64,000 nt of DNA from Breoghania sp037026715 (GTDB lineage Bacteria; Pseudomonadota; Alphaproteobacteria; Rhizobiales; Stappiaceae), in assembly GCF_037026715.1 (NCBI RefSeq), contig NZ_JBANCG010000007.1, positions 1-64,000 of the forward strand, given 5' to 3'. Each line of letters starts with the position of its first letter. Within the stretch, counting starts at the first letter, position 1. Positions 27,856-40,580 of the stretch are shown piece after piece. The position numbers were made by a program, and so were the translations under genes. The notes beneath the pieces were generated by a model. That model had not been told where the DNA came from, made no database searches, and saw only the letters and a program-made list of their open reading frames with translations.

Positions 27856-28164
27856 ATGGCCACCGTGATCATCGTCTCCGGCACGTTCCGCCTCCCGGCG
27901 GAAAAGATCGAGGCATGGCGCCCGCATGCGGTCGCGATGCTGAAGGCGACCCGCGCCGAACCCGGCTGCCGCGTCTATTCCTACGCCCACGACGCGGAGG
28001 ATCCCGGTCTCATACGCGTTTACGAGGAATGGGAAAGCCGCGAGGCGCTCGCCGACCACTTCGAGGCACCGCACATGAAGGTCTGGCGCTCCGCACTTGC
28101 CTCCATCGGCGCCTTCGACCGTGACCTCCGTCTGCACGAGGCGGACGAAGGCGAACCGACCTGA
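27856..28164 (+). CDS. Antibiotic biosynthesis monooxygenase (ABM) domain protein
   Basis: A 102-residue dimeric alpha-beta barrel protein. The ABM fold is shown by VIIVSGTFRLPAEKIEAW, ATRAEPGCRVYSYAHDAEDP and IRVYEEWESREALADHFEAP. Such proteins include quinol monooxygenases (YgiN type) and heme-related enzymes; the substrate here is unknown. It lies between rimM and trmD with 9 and 4 bases of spacing, so it is almost surely part of the translation-gene operon, an uncommon place for it. Confidence 0.88.
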   Translation: MATVIIVSGTFRLPAEKIEAWRPHAVAMLKATRAEPGCRVYSYAHDAEDPGLIRVYEEWESREALADHFEAPHMKVWRSALASIGAFDRDLRLHEADEGEPT

Positions 28165-28168
28165 CACC

Positions 28169-28882
28169 ATGTTCCGTGCAACCGTTCTCACCCTTTATCC
28201 GGACATGTTCCCCGGCCCGCTGGGCACAAGCCTTGCCGGTCGGGCGCTGGAACGCGGCGCCTGGAGCCTGGAGGCGCGCAACATCCGCGATGTCGCCACC
28301 GACCGCCACCGCACCGTCGACGATACGCCCGCCGGCGGCGGCGCCGGCATGGTGCTGAAGCCCGACATCGTCGCAGCCGCCATTGATGCAGCCGCCCCTG
28401 AAAGCGATACCCGCCCCCGCCTTCTCATGAGCCCGCGTGGAAAGCCGCTCGAGCAGGCCCGCGTACGGGAACTGGCCGCGGGCGACGGTGCGCTCATCCT
28501 GTGCGGCCGCTTCGAGGGCGTGGACGAACGGGTGATCGAGGCGCGCGGGCTTGAGGAGGTTTCCATCGGCGACTACGTGCTGTCGGGCGGCGAGCTGGCG
28601 GCCATGGTGCTGATAGATGCCGTGGTACGCCTTCTGCCGGGCGTCATGGGCAATGCGGAATCCGGCGAAACCGAAAGTTTCGAGACCGGGCTTCTGGAAC
28701 ACCCCCACTACACCCGCCCGCAGGAATGGGAAGGCCGAACCATCCCGGAAATCCTTCTCTCCGGCGACCACGGCCGCATCGCGAAATGGCGCCACGAGCG
28801 GGCGGAAGAACTGACGCGGGCGCGCCGCCCGGACCTGTGGGACGCCTATTGCGCGACGCCTCGCGAAAAGACGAAGCCTTAG
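28169..28882 (+). CDS. trmD: tRNA (guanine-N1)-methyltransferase
   Basis: TrmD methylates G37 of tRNAs with SAM, preventing frameshifts. The SPOUT methyltransferase starts MFRATVLTLYPDMFPGPLG. It contains DDTPAGGGAGMVLKPD, the knotted SAM site LLMSPRGKP and LCGRFEGVDERV, and the GDYVLSGGELA motif, giving 237 residues. The start four bases after the monooxygenase stop indicates coupling. The usual downstream partner rplS is not here but about 7 kb away on the other strand. Confidence 0.96.
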   Translation: MFRATVLTLYPDMFPGPLGTSLAGRALERGAWSLEARNIRDVATDRHRTVDDTPAGGGAGMVLKPDIVAAAIDAAAPESDTRPRLLMSPRGKPLEQARVRELAAGDGALILCGRFEGVDERVIEARGLEEVSIGDYVLSGGELAAMVLIDAVVRLLPGVMGNAESGETESFETGLLEHPHYTRPQEWEGRTIPEILLSGDHGRIAKWRHERAEELTRARRPDLWDAYCATPREKTKP

Positions 28883-29076
28883 GCGCGTGCCCTTACCCCG
28901 GCGGCCAAAAGCGCTATATCATTAACATCAACAGGGTCCTCGGCCCGAAATCCGCCGCACCTTCCTACCAAAGTCGCTGAAACGCGATATGGACGGCGTT
29001 TGCGCGGAAAAGCATAATGCCGCCGATCAAGCGCGCCTTGGTTGCGTGCACGAAAGAAGCAATTGGGAGGTTGCCG

Positions 29077-31026
<1,950 letters not shown>

Positions 31027-31050
31027 GGCTTGCGCGAGACGGAAATATCG

Positions 31051-31081
31051 AGGGCGGCGCTCGACGGGCGGCGCCCTTTTT
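31051..31081 (+). terminator. Rho-independent terminator after acs
   Basis: A 10-bp stem with one G-G mismatch (AGGGCGGCGC with GCGGCGCCCT, 7-base loop) is followed by a T-run, 24 bases after the acs stop. Confidence 0.8.
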
Positions 31082-31196
31082 CATGTCCCATCGTACTGTT
31101 ATGCCTCCACCGTTACTGCCGATAAATCTCGGACAGGCCATACAATGGTTCGGAGGAGGTTAGAAACGTGGTGACTTTCCAGTAGTGCCTGATCAC

Positions 31197-32609
31197 TTAC
31201 TTCGACAGATAGAGTTTCTGTATTTCCCGAGCATACTTGGCAAAAGTCTCGCTTAGTGCCTGTCCGCTGGAGGCATAAGTGAACTTATTGGAACTGCTGG
31301 CGCAATTTTCCATCGTTGCCTGGGCTGTGGCGTTGGACTCAGGGTTGAAGTACACGGAATAGATCGTGATGCCAGAGCCTTGATTGGCTGACGAATTCTT
31401 CATCGCAGAGCAGACGGCCTTGGCGCGATCCGCCGACGCGGTACTATATTCATTGTAGTTTTCGTACCAATAGGTATCCGTAGTAGTGGTGCATGTTCGA
31501 TTCCATCCCCAGCCGGAGCAACTTTGTCGAGAAACGTCGGTCTTGTCGAAGATCGCGTTGAACTCGCCGTCCGTCATAATGATCACGTATTTCAGCGTCT
31601 TGTCATTGTCGTAGCTAACGGCTTCGCTGTCGGTCGGCCAAAGCTCGTTCCATTTCGGCGACAACGTGTACCAGCCCCAGACAATGCCGACTTGACCAGC
31701 AGTCCCTCCCTTTGCAGACAGATTATTGATTTTGGTAAGCAATGTGCTTTTCGTGCTGGTCAGCGGCAGAATATTACTCGACGGGCAACTTCCATAAGAT
31801 TTGCCATAGTTACTATAGTATTCTGCCAATTTTTCTTTCGAATATCTCTGGTAACCTTGATAGTACATGGTTAGATTAGAACCATTTCCAATGTATTCGC
31901 TCGTATAGCTCGCATCCGTATATTGCTGGGCGCCTGTACGCTCAGTGACACAATTCGTCGAATAGCCATTGGTGACTAGGCTCGCCATGGACGAGCTGAG
32001 GCTGACGCCTTCGCTATAGGGGATGATCGAGATGCGGATGCGGTCGCTGGTTTCATCCGGCATCAGCGTGTTGATCAACGTTGTTGCCGCACTCTTCAGG
32101 GAGGCGATACGAGTCGAGCCATTGCCATCGGACCCGTCCATTGACCCGGTTAAGTCGAGCACCAGCGCGATTTCCAGGTACTTGTCGGAAAAACTCGCCT
32201 GCGATGTGACTTCGATTGGCATCGTGTCGATGCCAAGGATCTTCATGAAAGCGGTCTGGACAGCGCCCTTGGCGGTCACCGAGATTGTGCCGGCCGTTTC
32301 GTCGATGGAGACATCGTCGGCTGTCAGCTCATAGGTGGCCGTCTCGCCCAGCGCCTGCGCCGTTGTCTGGGAGAACGTGTCGACGATCTGGGTCTTCGTC
32401 TTGTCAGTGTCGGTGGAGCTTGAGAGGTAGCGCGCACCGGCGAGCACCGCGCCGTCGAGTTCCTGCGCCATCACTTCCTTGACGTTGACCGCCCGCGAAT
32501 AGTCGATCGCCGCCCCGACCATGCCGATCACGACGATGGCGGAAAGTCCCCACATGATCGCGATCGAGCCACTTGTGTCGCGCGCAAACCGCGCCAGCAG
32601 GGCCTTCAT
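31197..32609 (-). CDS. TadG-like pilus-assembly protein with von Willebrand A domain
   Basis: A 470-residue secreted or membrane-anchored protein. The N-terminus has the TadE/TadG feature: a basic stretch, FARDTSGSIAIMWGLSAIVV, and a membrane helix followed by AAIDYSRAVNVKEVMAQELD. From about residue 145 comes a vWA domain with an intact metal-ion site start, LVLDLTGSMDGSDGNG. A Ser/Tyr/Asn-rich insertion with several cysteines follows (about 215-300), then TDGEFNAIFDKTD. No other tad/flp genes adjoin it. Its DNA is visibly richer in A+T than the flanks, mainly in the insertion. An alternative start seven codons upstream is possible. Confidence 0.85.
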   Translation of the reverse strand: MKALLARFARDTSGSIAIMWGLSAIVVIGMVGAAIDYSRAVNVKEVMAQELDGAVLAGARYLSSSTDTDKTKTQIVDTFSQTTAQALGETATYELTADDVSIDETAGTISVTAKGAVQTAFMKILGIDTMPIEVTSQASFSDKYLEIALVLDLTGSMDGSDGNGSTRIASLKSAATTLINTLMPDETSDRIRISIIPYSEGVSLSSSMASLVTNGYSTNCVTERTGAQQYTDASYTSEYIGNGSNLTMYYQGYQRYSKEKLAEYYSNYGKSYGSCPSSNILPLTSTKSTLLTKINNLSAKGGTAGQVGIVWGWYTLSPKWNELWPTDSEAVSYDNDKTLKYVIIMTDGEFNAIFDKTDVSRQSCSGWGWNRTCTTTTDTYWYENYNEYSTASADRAKAVCSAMKNSSANQGSGITIYSVYFNPESNATAQATMENCASSSNKFTYASSGQALSETFAKYAREIQKLYLSK

Positions 32610-32663
32610 CGCTTCAACACCGCGCCACATAGCAAGATCTCTCGTGTTCGGACCGGCCGCCAT

Positions 32664-33095
32664 GGGCTTGGCTGAGCGCGGCGGCCGGTCGCTGTCGGCA
32701 GTGGCCCCACCCGCATCCGGCGGAAGCCGACCGATATCGGGACAACGCGCCCGCTATCCGCCCATTGAACGCAGCAATCGGGCCGGATCCGGTGCGCAAT
32801 CTCAGCTCTCCACGAAGCCGATTGAATTCGCTGAATAATTCCTGATCGCGCCGTAAACGACGTGTTAAGTCGGCTTCGCGGATTTGACCGAAGGTCGCAC
32901 GCCAGTTGCTGCTTTCCCGTTAAATCCGACAAGGTGGCCGGACAAGCGGCGGACGGGGTTAAGAGAAGGCTAAGCCGGCGCACCGTTGTGGCATCGCCAT
33001 TGTCATGAATCGGGACATGGCGAGGACATGTCGGCCGCCACGCGCCTGCGCAGTCTCGCCAGCGCTGAGGGAAATGCGAAGGGTGCCCGGGGCGC
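32664..33095. other. Intergenic region without a supported gene
   Basis: Between the TadG-like gene and the HNH gene no frame has coding character or a family match. The A+T-richer part near 32820-32900 could hold the promoter of the TadG-like gene. Confidence 0.5.
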
Positions 33096-33653
33096 TCAGG
33101 GCTCCAGTTCGGTATCCCAGTACAGGAAATCGAGCCAGCTTTCGTGCAGATAGTTGGGGGGGAAAAGCCGGCCGTTCTGGTGCAGGTCCTGCACGGTCGG
33201 CCGGAAGGGCGCGTGCGCGGGGAACATGCCGATTTCGCGGCACGACTTGTGCGATTTGCGCAAGTTACAGGGAGAACAGGCGGTGATGACGTTTTCCCAG
33301 GTGGTCTGTCCGCCCCGGCAGCGCGGGATCAGATGATCGAAGGTGAGATCGTCGCGCGAGCCGCAATACTGGCACTGGAAACGATCGCGCAGGAAAACGT
33401 TGAAGCGGGTAAAGGCGGGGTGCTTGGACGGTCGGATGTAGGTCTTGAGCGACACGACGCTCGGCAGGCGCATCTCGAAGCTCGGACTTCGGATCGCGAC
33501 GTCGTATTCGCACACGATGTTGACCCGGTCCAGAAAGACCGCCTTGATCGCGTCCTGCCAAGCCCACAGCGACAGGGGGTAATAGCTCAGGGGTCGATAA
33601 TCCGCGTTGAGCACGAGAACCGGATGGGTTCCCGTCGGCACGGCGATGGTCAC
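33096..33653 (-). CDS. HNH endonuclease
   Basis: A 185-residue HNH nuclease of the widely conserved alphaproteobacterial type that begins near VLVLNADYRPLSYYPLSLW. The nuclease core shows a zinc CxxC in FQCQYCGSRDDLTFDHLIPR, then RGGQTTWENVITACSPCN. The start is taken as GTG because AAGGAG ends seven bases before it and the conserved region begins soon after; the nearest ATG lies 38 codons upstream and would add a poorly conserved leader. No restriction-modification or phage genes are nearby, so the biological role is unclear. Confidence 0.88.
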   Translation of the reverse strand: MTIAVPTGTHPVLVLNADYRPLSYYPLSLWAWQDAIKAVFLDRVNIVCEYDVAIRSPSFEMRLPSVVSLKTYIRPSKHPAFTRFNVFLRDRFQCQYCGSRDDLTFDHLIPRCRGGQTTWENVITACSPCNLRKSHKSCREIGMFPAHAPFRPTVQDLHQNGRLFPPNYLHESWLDFLYWDTELEP

Positions 33654-33858
33654 ACCCACGCTCCTTTTTCCGGCATAAGCCACCCTAAAGGCGCAGGCAT
33701 AGTGTAAAGCGTGGATGACGCTGTTGTGAAGCCGTAAGCGTGACGTAGCGTCGCGGGAATGACGCAACCTTTACCGCGCCCTTGCTGTCTGAAAAATCGA
33801 GAGAATCCGGAGCCGTCAGGTTGCAGTGCAGCGTGCGCCGGCCCGGACAGGAACGCAA

Positions 33859-33880
33859 ACGGGCACCCGTGGGTGCCCGT
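33859..33880 (-). terminator. Terminator hairpin after leuC
   Basis: ACGGGCACCC and GGGTGCCCGT form a near-perfect stem about 35 bases past the leuC stop. On the minus strand it is followed by only two T, so termination may be weak. Confidence 0.5.
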
Positions 33881-33913
33881 CGGTGTCGTTCCGCGCTCTT
33901 TTCGGGCAGCGAA

Positions 33914-35326
33914 TCAGCCTTGCGGCCACTCGCGCACGTCGACGAAACGGCCGGCGACCGCCGCCGCCGCCGCCATGGCCGGCGAGACCAGATGCGTGCG
34001 TCCCTTGAAGCCCTGACGGCCCTCGAAGTTGCGGTTCGAGGTGGAGGCGCAGCGCTCGCCCGGAGCGAGCTTGTCGGCGTTCATCGCAAGGCACATCGAG
34101 CACCCCGGCTCGCGCCATTCGAAGCCCGCCTCGATGAAGATCTTGTCGAGGCCTTCCGCCTCGGCCTGATCCTTCACAAGCCCCGAGCCCGGCACCACCA
34201 TGGCACTGACCGTATCGGCAACCTTGTGGCCCTTGACGACGGCGGCCGCGGCGCGCAGATCCTCGATGCGGCCGTTCGTGCACGAACCGATGAAGACGCG
34301 GTCGATCGCGATGTCGGTCATCTTCGTGCCGGCGGTGAGCCCCATGTATTCCAGTGCGCGGCGCTTGGAGGCACGACGGCCCTCGTCGGCAATGTCGTCC
34401 GGGTTCGGCACGACGCCGGTGATGGAGACCACGTCTTCCGGCGAGGAGCCCCAGGTGACCGTCGGCGGCAGGTTGGCCGCATCCAGATGCACCTCGCGGT
34501 CGAAGTGGGCGTCCGGATCGGAATAGAGCGTTTCCCAATAGGCCTTGGCCATGTCCCAGGCCTTGCCAGTGGGAGCCTTGGGGCGGCCCTTGATGTAGGC
34601 GTAGGTGGTCTCGTCGGGGGCGATCAGGCCGGCGCGCGCACCCGCCTCGATCGACATGTTGCAGACCGTCATCCGGCCCTCCATCGACAGCGCGCGGATG
34701 GCGTCGCCGGTGTACTCCATGACGTGTCCGGTGCCGCCGGCCGTGCCGATCTCGCCGATGATCGCCAGGATGATATCCTTGGCGGTCACGCCCTCGGGCA
34801 GATCGCCGTCGACGGTGATCCGCATGTTCTTGGCCTTCTTCTGGATCAGCGTCTGGGTGGCGAGCACGTGCTCCACCTCCGAGGTGCCGATGCCGTGGGC
34901 CAGAGCCCCGAAGGCGCCGTGGGTGGAGGTGTGACTGTCGCCGCACACGATGGTCATGCCCGGCAGGGTGAAGCCCTGCTCGGGGCCCACGATATGCACC
35001 ACGCCCTGACGGCGGTCGGTCTCCGAATAGTACTCGACGCCGAATTCCTTGGCGTTGTCGGCAAGCGTCTGCACCTGCAGCGCGGATTCGGGATCGTCGA
35101 TGCCGTGTGTGCGGTCTGTGGTCGGCACGTTGTGATCGACGACGGCGAGCGTGCGGGTCGGCGCGTGCACCTGGCGACCGGCCATGCGCAGGCCCTCGAA
35201 GGCCTGCGGCGAGGTCACTTCGTGAACGAGGTGGCGGTCGATATAGAGCAGGCCCGTTCCGTCTTCCTGCATGTCGACCAGATGGTCGTCCCAGATCTTG
35301 TCGTAGAGCGTCTTGGCTTCAGTCAT
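33914..35326 (-). CDS. leuC: 3-isopropylmalate dehydratase large subunit
   Basis: LeuC with LeuD isomerises 2- to 3-isopropylmalate in leucine synthesis. The 470-residue aconitase-fold protein starts MTEAKTLYDKIWDDHLV. It has the GDSHTSTHGAFGALAHGIGTSEV motif (in two parts) and the three iron-sulfur cysteines in GSCTNGRIED and PGCSMCLAMN. The start follows GGGAGAGAAAG. leuD is not adjacent. In related genomes leuC often lies near rplS, and here rplS is immediately upstream on the same strand. Confidence 0.96.
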   Translation of the reverse strand: MTEAKTLYDKIWDDHLVDMQEDGTGLLYIDRHLVHEVTSPQAFEGLRMAGRQVHAPTRTLAVVDHNVPTTDRTHGIDDPESALQVQTLADNAKEFGVEYYSETDRRQGVVHIVGPEQGFTLPGMTIVCGDSHTSTHGAFGALAHGIGTSEVEHVLATQTLIQKKAKNMRITVDGDLPEGVTAKDIILAIIGEIGTAGGTGHVMEYTGDAIRALSMEGRMTVCNMSIEAGARAGLIAPDETTYAYIKGRPKAPTGKAWDMAKAYWETLYSDPDAHFDREVHLDAANLPPTVTWGSSPEDVVSITGVVPNPDDIADEGRRASKRRALEYMGLTAGTKMTDIAIDRVFIGSCTNGRIEDLRAAAAVVKGHKVADTVSAMVVPGSGLVKDQAEAEGLDKIFIEAGFEWREPGCSMCLAMNADKLAPGERCASTSNRNFEGRQGFKGRTHLVSPAMAAAAAVAGRFVDVREWPQG

Positions 35327-35786
35327 CGGTCTTTCTCTCCCGGAAAATTCGGATAAACGACATTGATGGCTCCGCCGGCCAGGCCGCGGCGCTCCGACAA
35401 AGGCGCGCGTGCCCGGCGGGCGGATCAGCCCATAAGGATGTCGTTGGATACGTTGAGAAGCGCATGAAAGCGCCACGGCAGACGGGCGTGGTCGTGGAAG
35501 AGAGCGAAGGCGATGGGCGCATGCACGCCGGCGGCGGCGCTGTGACGAGCGCGCCGTGCCTTCAAGCTGTCTGTCCTGTCCATGTTCGCGGTCATGTGAT
35601 GGAGCGACCCGATCTGCACTATCGCCGGCAATATGCCGGTCCGGTGCGACGGTTTCAAGGATTTCCGCTTTGCGGCTCTCCCTGGCCCCGCACACCGCGA
35701 TGCAAAAGCGCCCGCGCCTCTGGAGAGGGCGGGCGCCTTCTAAGCGTGTTTGCGGCACCGCACGTCGGTGCGGACCGAACGGAATC
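35327..35786. other. Intergenic region between leuC and rplS
   Basis: About 375 bases between the leuC start and the rplS terminator show no convincing gene. A 77-codon frame at 35425-35658 on the minus strand has no recognised family, signal or ribosome-binding site. The leuC promoter probably lies here. Confidence 0.45.
35703..35736 (-). terminator. Rho-independent terminator after rplS
   Basis: An 8-bp perfect stem (GCGCCCGC with GCGGGCGC, 13-base loop) followed by TTTT on the minus strand, about 50 bases past the rplS stop. Confidence 0.8.
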
Positions 35787-36263
35787 CTATTCCGCGTTCG
35801 CCTCGGCGGCGGCAGCTTCCTGAGCGGCCTTCTTCTCGGCCTCGGCGGCGGCCTTGGCCTCGACGGCGGCGGCGCGCTGCTCGTCGTTCAGGCGCTTGGC
35901 GCGAACGTTGGAGGCTTCCGCGATGCGCGCGGACTTACCGCGACGGCCACGCAGGTAGTAGAGCTTCGCGCGGCGGACCTTACCGCGACGCACGACCTCG
36001 ACACCCTCGACCAGCGGGGAATACATGGGGAAGACACGCTCGACGCCTTCGCCATAGGAAATCTTGCGAACCGTGAAGCTCTCGTGCAGGCCCGAACCGG
36101 CGCGGGCGATGCAGACGCCCTCGTAGGCCTGGACACGGGTGCGCGTGCCTTCGGTAACGCGCACATTCACGCGGATCGTGTCGCCGGGGGAAAATTCGGG
36201 GATCTTCCGCTGCTCGGCGATCTTCGCCATCTGCTCGGATTCGAGCTGTTCAATGATATTCAT
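35787..36263 (-). CDS. rplS: 50S ribosomal protein L19
   Basis: L19 lies at the 30S-50S interface. The first 115 residues carry the family: MNIIEQLESEQMAKI, PEFSPGDTIRVNVRV, RVQAYEGVCIARAG and VRRGKVRRAKLYYLRGRRGK. An Ala/Glu-rich C-terminal extension from about residue 125 gives 158 residues. The start at MNIIEQL is preferred over an in-frame Met 34 codons upstream. In most bacteria rplS follows trmD; here it is a separate minus-strand gene with its own terminator. Confidence 0.96.
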   Translation of the reverse strand: MNIIEQLESEQMAKIAEQRKIPEFSPGDTIRVNVRVTEGTRTRVQAYEGVCIARAGSGLHESFTVRKISYGEGVERVFPMYSPLVEGVEVVRRGKVRRAKLYYLRGRRGKSARIAEASNVRAKRLNDEQRAAAVEAKAAAEAEKKAAQEAAAAEANAE

Positions 36264-36421
36264 GACAAGTCTCTCGTTCTTCGTGTCACGATTGATCGGC
36301 CCCCAACATGCGGACATGGCGGGGCTCAAGGCGCGTCCTATACAGGACATTGCGGTGGGAGTCATGCGGTTTTTCGCCGAAAACCGCAGGGTCTCGCGAG
36401 GAAATTGCAGCTGAGACGCGC

Positions 36422-37045
36422 CTACGCCGCCGCGCTCAACCCGCCCTTGGCGAGAATGAAATCCACCACGGCCGCAACGCCCTCCCCCGCCTTGGTATTT
36501 GCGAAGACGAAGGGACGCGTCCCGCGCATCTTCTTCGCGTCCCGATCCATGACGGAAAGATCGGCGCCCACCAGCGGGGCAAGATCGGTCTTGTTGATGA
36601 CGAGCAGATCTGAGCGCGTGATGCCCGGTCCGCCCTTGCGCGGGATCTTGTCGCCGGCCGAGACGTCGATGACGTAGATCGTCAGGTCCGCGAGCTCCGG
36701 CGAGAAGGTTGCCGCGAGATTGTCGCCACCGGATTCGATGAGAACCACGTCGAGATCCGGGTAGGCGGCATTCAGCTCCGCAACGGCCGCGAGATTGATC
36801 GAGGCATCCTCACGAATGGCCGTGTGCGGACAGCCGCCCGTCTCCACGCCACGAATGCGTTCCGGTTCGAGCGCGCCCGAGCGCGTCAGGAACTCCGCAT
36901 CTTCCTTGGTATAGATATCGTTGGTGATGGCGGCGAGCTGGAAGTCGTCGCGCAGGCGTTTGCACAGCGCGTCCATCAGCGCGGTCTTGCCGGAGCCAAC
37001 GGGGCCGCCGATGCCGATGCGCAGGGGGCCATTGGGAGAGGTCAT
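36422..37045 (-). CDS. ureG: Urease accessory GTPase UreG
   Basis: UreG hydrolyses GTP to drive nickel delivery to urease, in complex with UreF and UreD. The 207-residue protein has the P-loop GGPVGSGKTALMDALC, the invariant nickel-binding CPH in ETGGCPHTAIREDAS, and NKTDLAPLVGADL. Its start overlaps the ureF stop by four bases. It is the last gene of the urease operon. Confidence 0.97.
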   Translation of the reverse strand: MTSPNGPLRIGIGGPVGSGKTALMDALCKRLRDDFQLAAITNDIYTKEDAEFLTRSGALEPERIRGVETGGCPHTAIREDASINLAAVAELNAAYPDLDVVLIESGGDNLAATFSPELADLTIYVIDVSAGDKIPRKGGPGITRSDLLVINKTDLAPLVGADLSVMDRDAKKMRGTRPFVFANTKAGEGVAAVVDFILAKGGLSAAA

Positions 37046-37752
37046 GAGCGAAACAGCCTCGTGTATTGGGTTTCGTGAAGCTGGGAAGAAATATCGGCGA
37101 GAAACGAAGCCGAGCCAAGGTCATCGAGCGATGCGGCAAGCGCCTCTGCGGCCACCTCGGCGATGACGGGCTCAAGTCCTGCAATCACCCGCTGTCCGTC
37201 GCTCTGGCCGAGCGGCACGGCCCGGACGGCGGCGGAAACGAGGTTGGCCGCAAAGGCATGGAGATAGGCGGAAACCGCCTGGGCGAGATCGACCTCGTGG
37301 GCGGCGCAGTGAATGCCGACCGCGACACTGTACGTCCAGGTGGCAATCGCATGAAGTCCGCCCGCCTCTTTCAAGGCGGCTAGCCTTTCCGCCGCCGTCT
37401 CGTCTTCTGCCGGCCAGGCGGCATCGAGCGCGGTGACGAACGCCGCCCCTTGCGCGCTCGCTTCCAGATGCCGTTCCTTCGACGGTTGCAGCGCCGCCGA
37501 AAGCTCCGCGATATCGCGGCACACGCCAAGGTCGCCAACGGCGAACGCCTCGTGCGCGCGGGCAAGCAGGATCGCATCGCACCGGCCCGAGCCATGGCGC
37601 AGCACGTCCGTCACCCAGGCCTTCAGCGTCGCGGCGTCCTTCACCACGCCCTCTTCCACGGCCCATTCCAGGCCGTGGCTGTAGGTGTAGGCGCCGACGG
37701 GAAAGGACGGCGACATCCAGGCGAGCAGCCGGTAGAGCGATGCGTCAGCCAT
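37042..37752 (-). CDS. ureF: Urease accessory protein UreF
   Basis: UreF bridges UreD and UreG and acts as a checkpoint during nickel insertion. The all-helical protein begins MADASLYRLLAWMSPSFPVG, the typical UreF N-terminus, and continues AYTYSHGLEWAVEEG. The length is 236 residues. The chosen start lies inside the end of ureE (8-base overlap); an in-frame Met 45 codons upstream would read through the His-rich tail of ureE in another frame and is rejected. Confidence 0.95.
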   Translation of the reverse strand: MADASLYRLLAWMSPSFPVGAYTYSHGLEWAVEEGVVKDAATLKAWVTDVLRHGSGRCDAILLARAHEAFAVGDLGVCRDIAELSAALQPSKERHLEASAQGAAFVTALDAAWPAEDETAAERLAALKEAGGLHAIATWTYSVAVGIHCAAHEVDLAQAVSAYLHAFAANLVSAAVRAVPLGQSDGQRVIAGLEPVIAEVAAEALAASLDDLGSASFLADISSQLHETQYTRLFRS

Positions 37753-38287
37753 GATCGTGCGGGCCGTGGTGGTGATGCCCATGGTCAGGGGAGTGCCCGT
37801 CATCGGCGCCGGCCCCGTGCCCATGGTGGTGCCCGTGCTCATGACCATGTACAGCGCCATGTCCATAGGCGCCGCCTTCCGGGTCAAACGGCTCGGTGAC
37901 GAACGCTATGCGCCCGCCGAGCCGTTCCACCATGTCCTCGATCACATGATCGCGGCGGATGCGCAGGCGGTCGCCAAGGAGCTGCGTCGGCAGGTGACGG
38001 TTGCCGAGGTGCCAGGCGATTTTTACCAGATGCCCCATATCCTCGGCCACAATTTCCACCAGCGCTTCCGGGGCTGCGACCACCTCCACCAGCCGCCCGT
38101 CCTCCAGCTTCAGCGCGTCGCCGGCGCGCAAGGCCATGGCCTTCGGCAGATCGAGCAGGAACTCGGTCCCTGCCTCGCCCGTCATCGCCACACGCCGGCG
38201 GTGGCGATCATCGTGATCGAGATCCACCCGATCGGCGGGTTCGCCCGACCACGTGCCGACCTCCAGCACCTCAAGTGCCCGGATCAT
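37745..38287 (-). CDS. ureE: Urease nickel metallochaperone UreE
   Basis: UreE stores nickel and hands it to UreG. The 180-residue protein has the N-terminal peptide-binding domain (VDLDHDDRHRRRVAMTGEAG) and the C-terminal metal-binding domain with YHLGNRHLP-type core here reading WHLGNRHLPTQL. A His-rich tail follows from about residue 140, with well over a dozen histidines alternating with Gly, Asp and Pro, expected to bind several nickel ions. The tail-coding DNA overlaps the start of ureF. Confidence 0.95.
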   Translation of the reverse strand: MIRALEVLEVGTWSGEPADRVDLDHDDRHRRRVAMTGEAGTEFLLDLPKAMALRAGDALKLEDGRLVEVVAAPEALVEIVAEDMGHLVKIAWHLGNRHLPTQLLGDRLRIRRDHVIEDMVERLGGRIAFVTEPFDPEGGAYGHGAVHGHEHGHHHGHGAGADDGHSPDHGHHHHGPHDHG

Positions 38288-38347
38288 GTCGTTTCCTCAC
38301 AAACTGGGAAGCCGAAGGGTGCCCCGGTCTTGTTGCCCGCACGATGT

Positions 38348-38845
38348 CTACCGCCATTCCGCCGCCTCGACGCGGAACCGTTGCACCGTTCCCGGTCGCC
38401 GCGACAGGCGGAGCGAGCAGTTGCCCGGGCCTTCCAGCGCATCGGCGATGCGCCGGTCCTTGGCCGCGATTTCCAGCACGATCGCGCGGAACTCTTCCAG
38501 ATCCGGATCGCGCCCGGCAGCGTCCTCGTCCAGCATCTCGCCCCCGAAATCGACGACCGCCCAGCGCGTCTGCCCGGCATCGAGAAGCTCGACGTTGAGA
38601 CCTGCCTCGCCGCGCATCAGCCGGAAGGCGATGGCGCGGCGGTCCTTCGGTTCCGACAACGCGTCCCAGCGCCCGAGCGAGACGACGATATCTGCTGACG
38701 GCACCGGCGTGCGCGTCCAGTCCCCGAAATAGACGGCGACCGCCTCGTCATCGCGCGTGACGAACCCCTGTGGCGCGGCGGCGAGCGGGTCGCAACACGG
38801 ACAGCCGGGAGCGGGATCGCTTGCGGTTTCGATGACGAATTCCAT
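38348..38845 (-). CDS. Uncharacterised protein within the urease operon
   Basis: A 165-residue cytoplasmic protein with no family I can name. Near its N-terminus it has PGCPCCDPLAAAPQGFV, a Cys-rich element that could bind metal. The rest contains FGDWTRTPVPSADIVVSLGR, and a late segment AIVLEIAAKDRRIADALEGP. It sits between ureC (22 bases downstream of its stop region) and ureE (about 60 bases), on the same strand, so it is very likely co-expressed with urease. A role in nickel handling or assembly is an inference only. Confidence 0.75.
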   Translation of the reverse strand: MEFVIETASDPAPGCPCCDPLAAAPQGFVTRDDEAVAVYFGDWTRTPVPSADIVVSLGRWDALSEPKDRRAIAFRLMRGEAGLNVELLDAGQTRWAVVDFGGEMLDEDAAGRDPDLEEFRAIVLEIAAKDRRIADALEGPGNCSLRLSRRPGTVQRFRVEAAEWR

Positions 38846-38867
38846 CCCGTCAGCCTCTCATTTCGCT

Positions 38868-40580
<1,713 letters not shown>

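Noticed and set aside
35425..35658. 77-codon frame between leuC and rplS
   Set aside because: No ribosome-binding site, no family resemblance and no coding bias that stands out.
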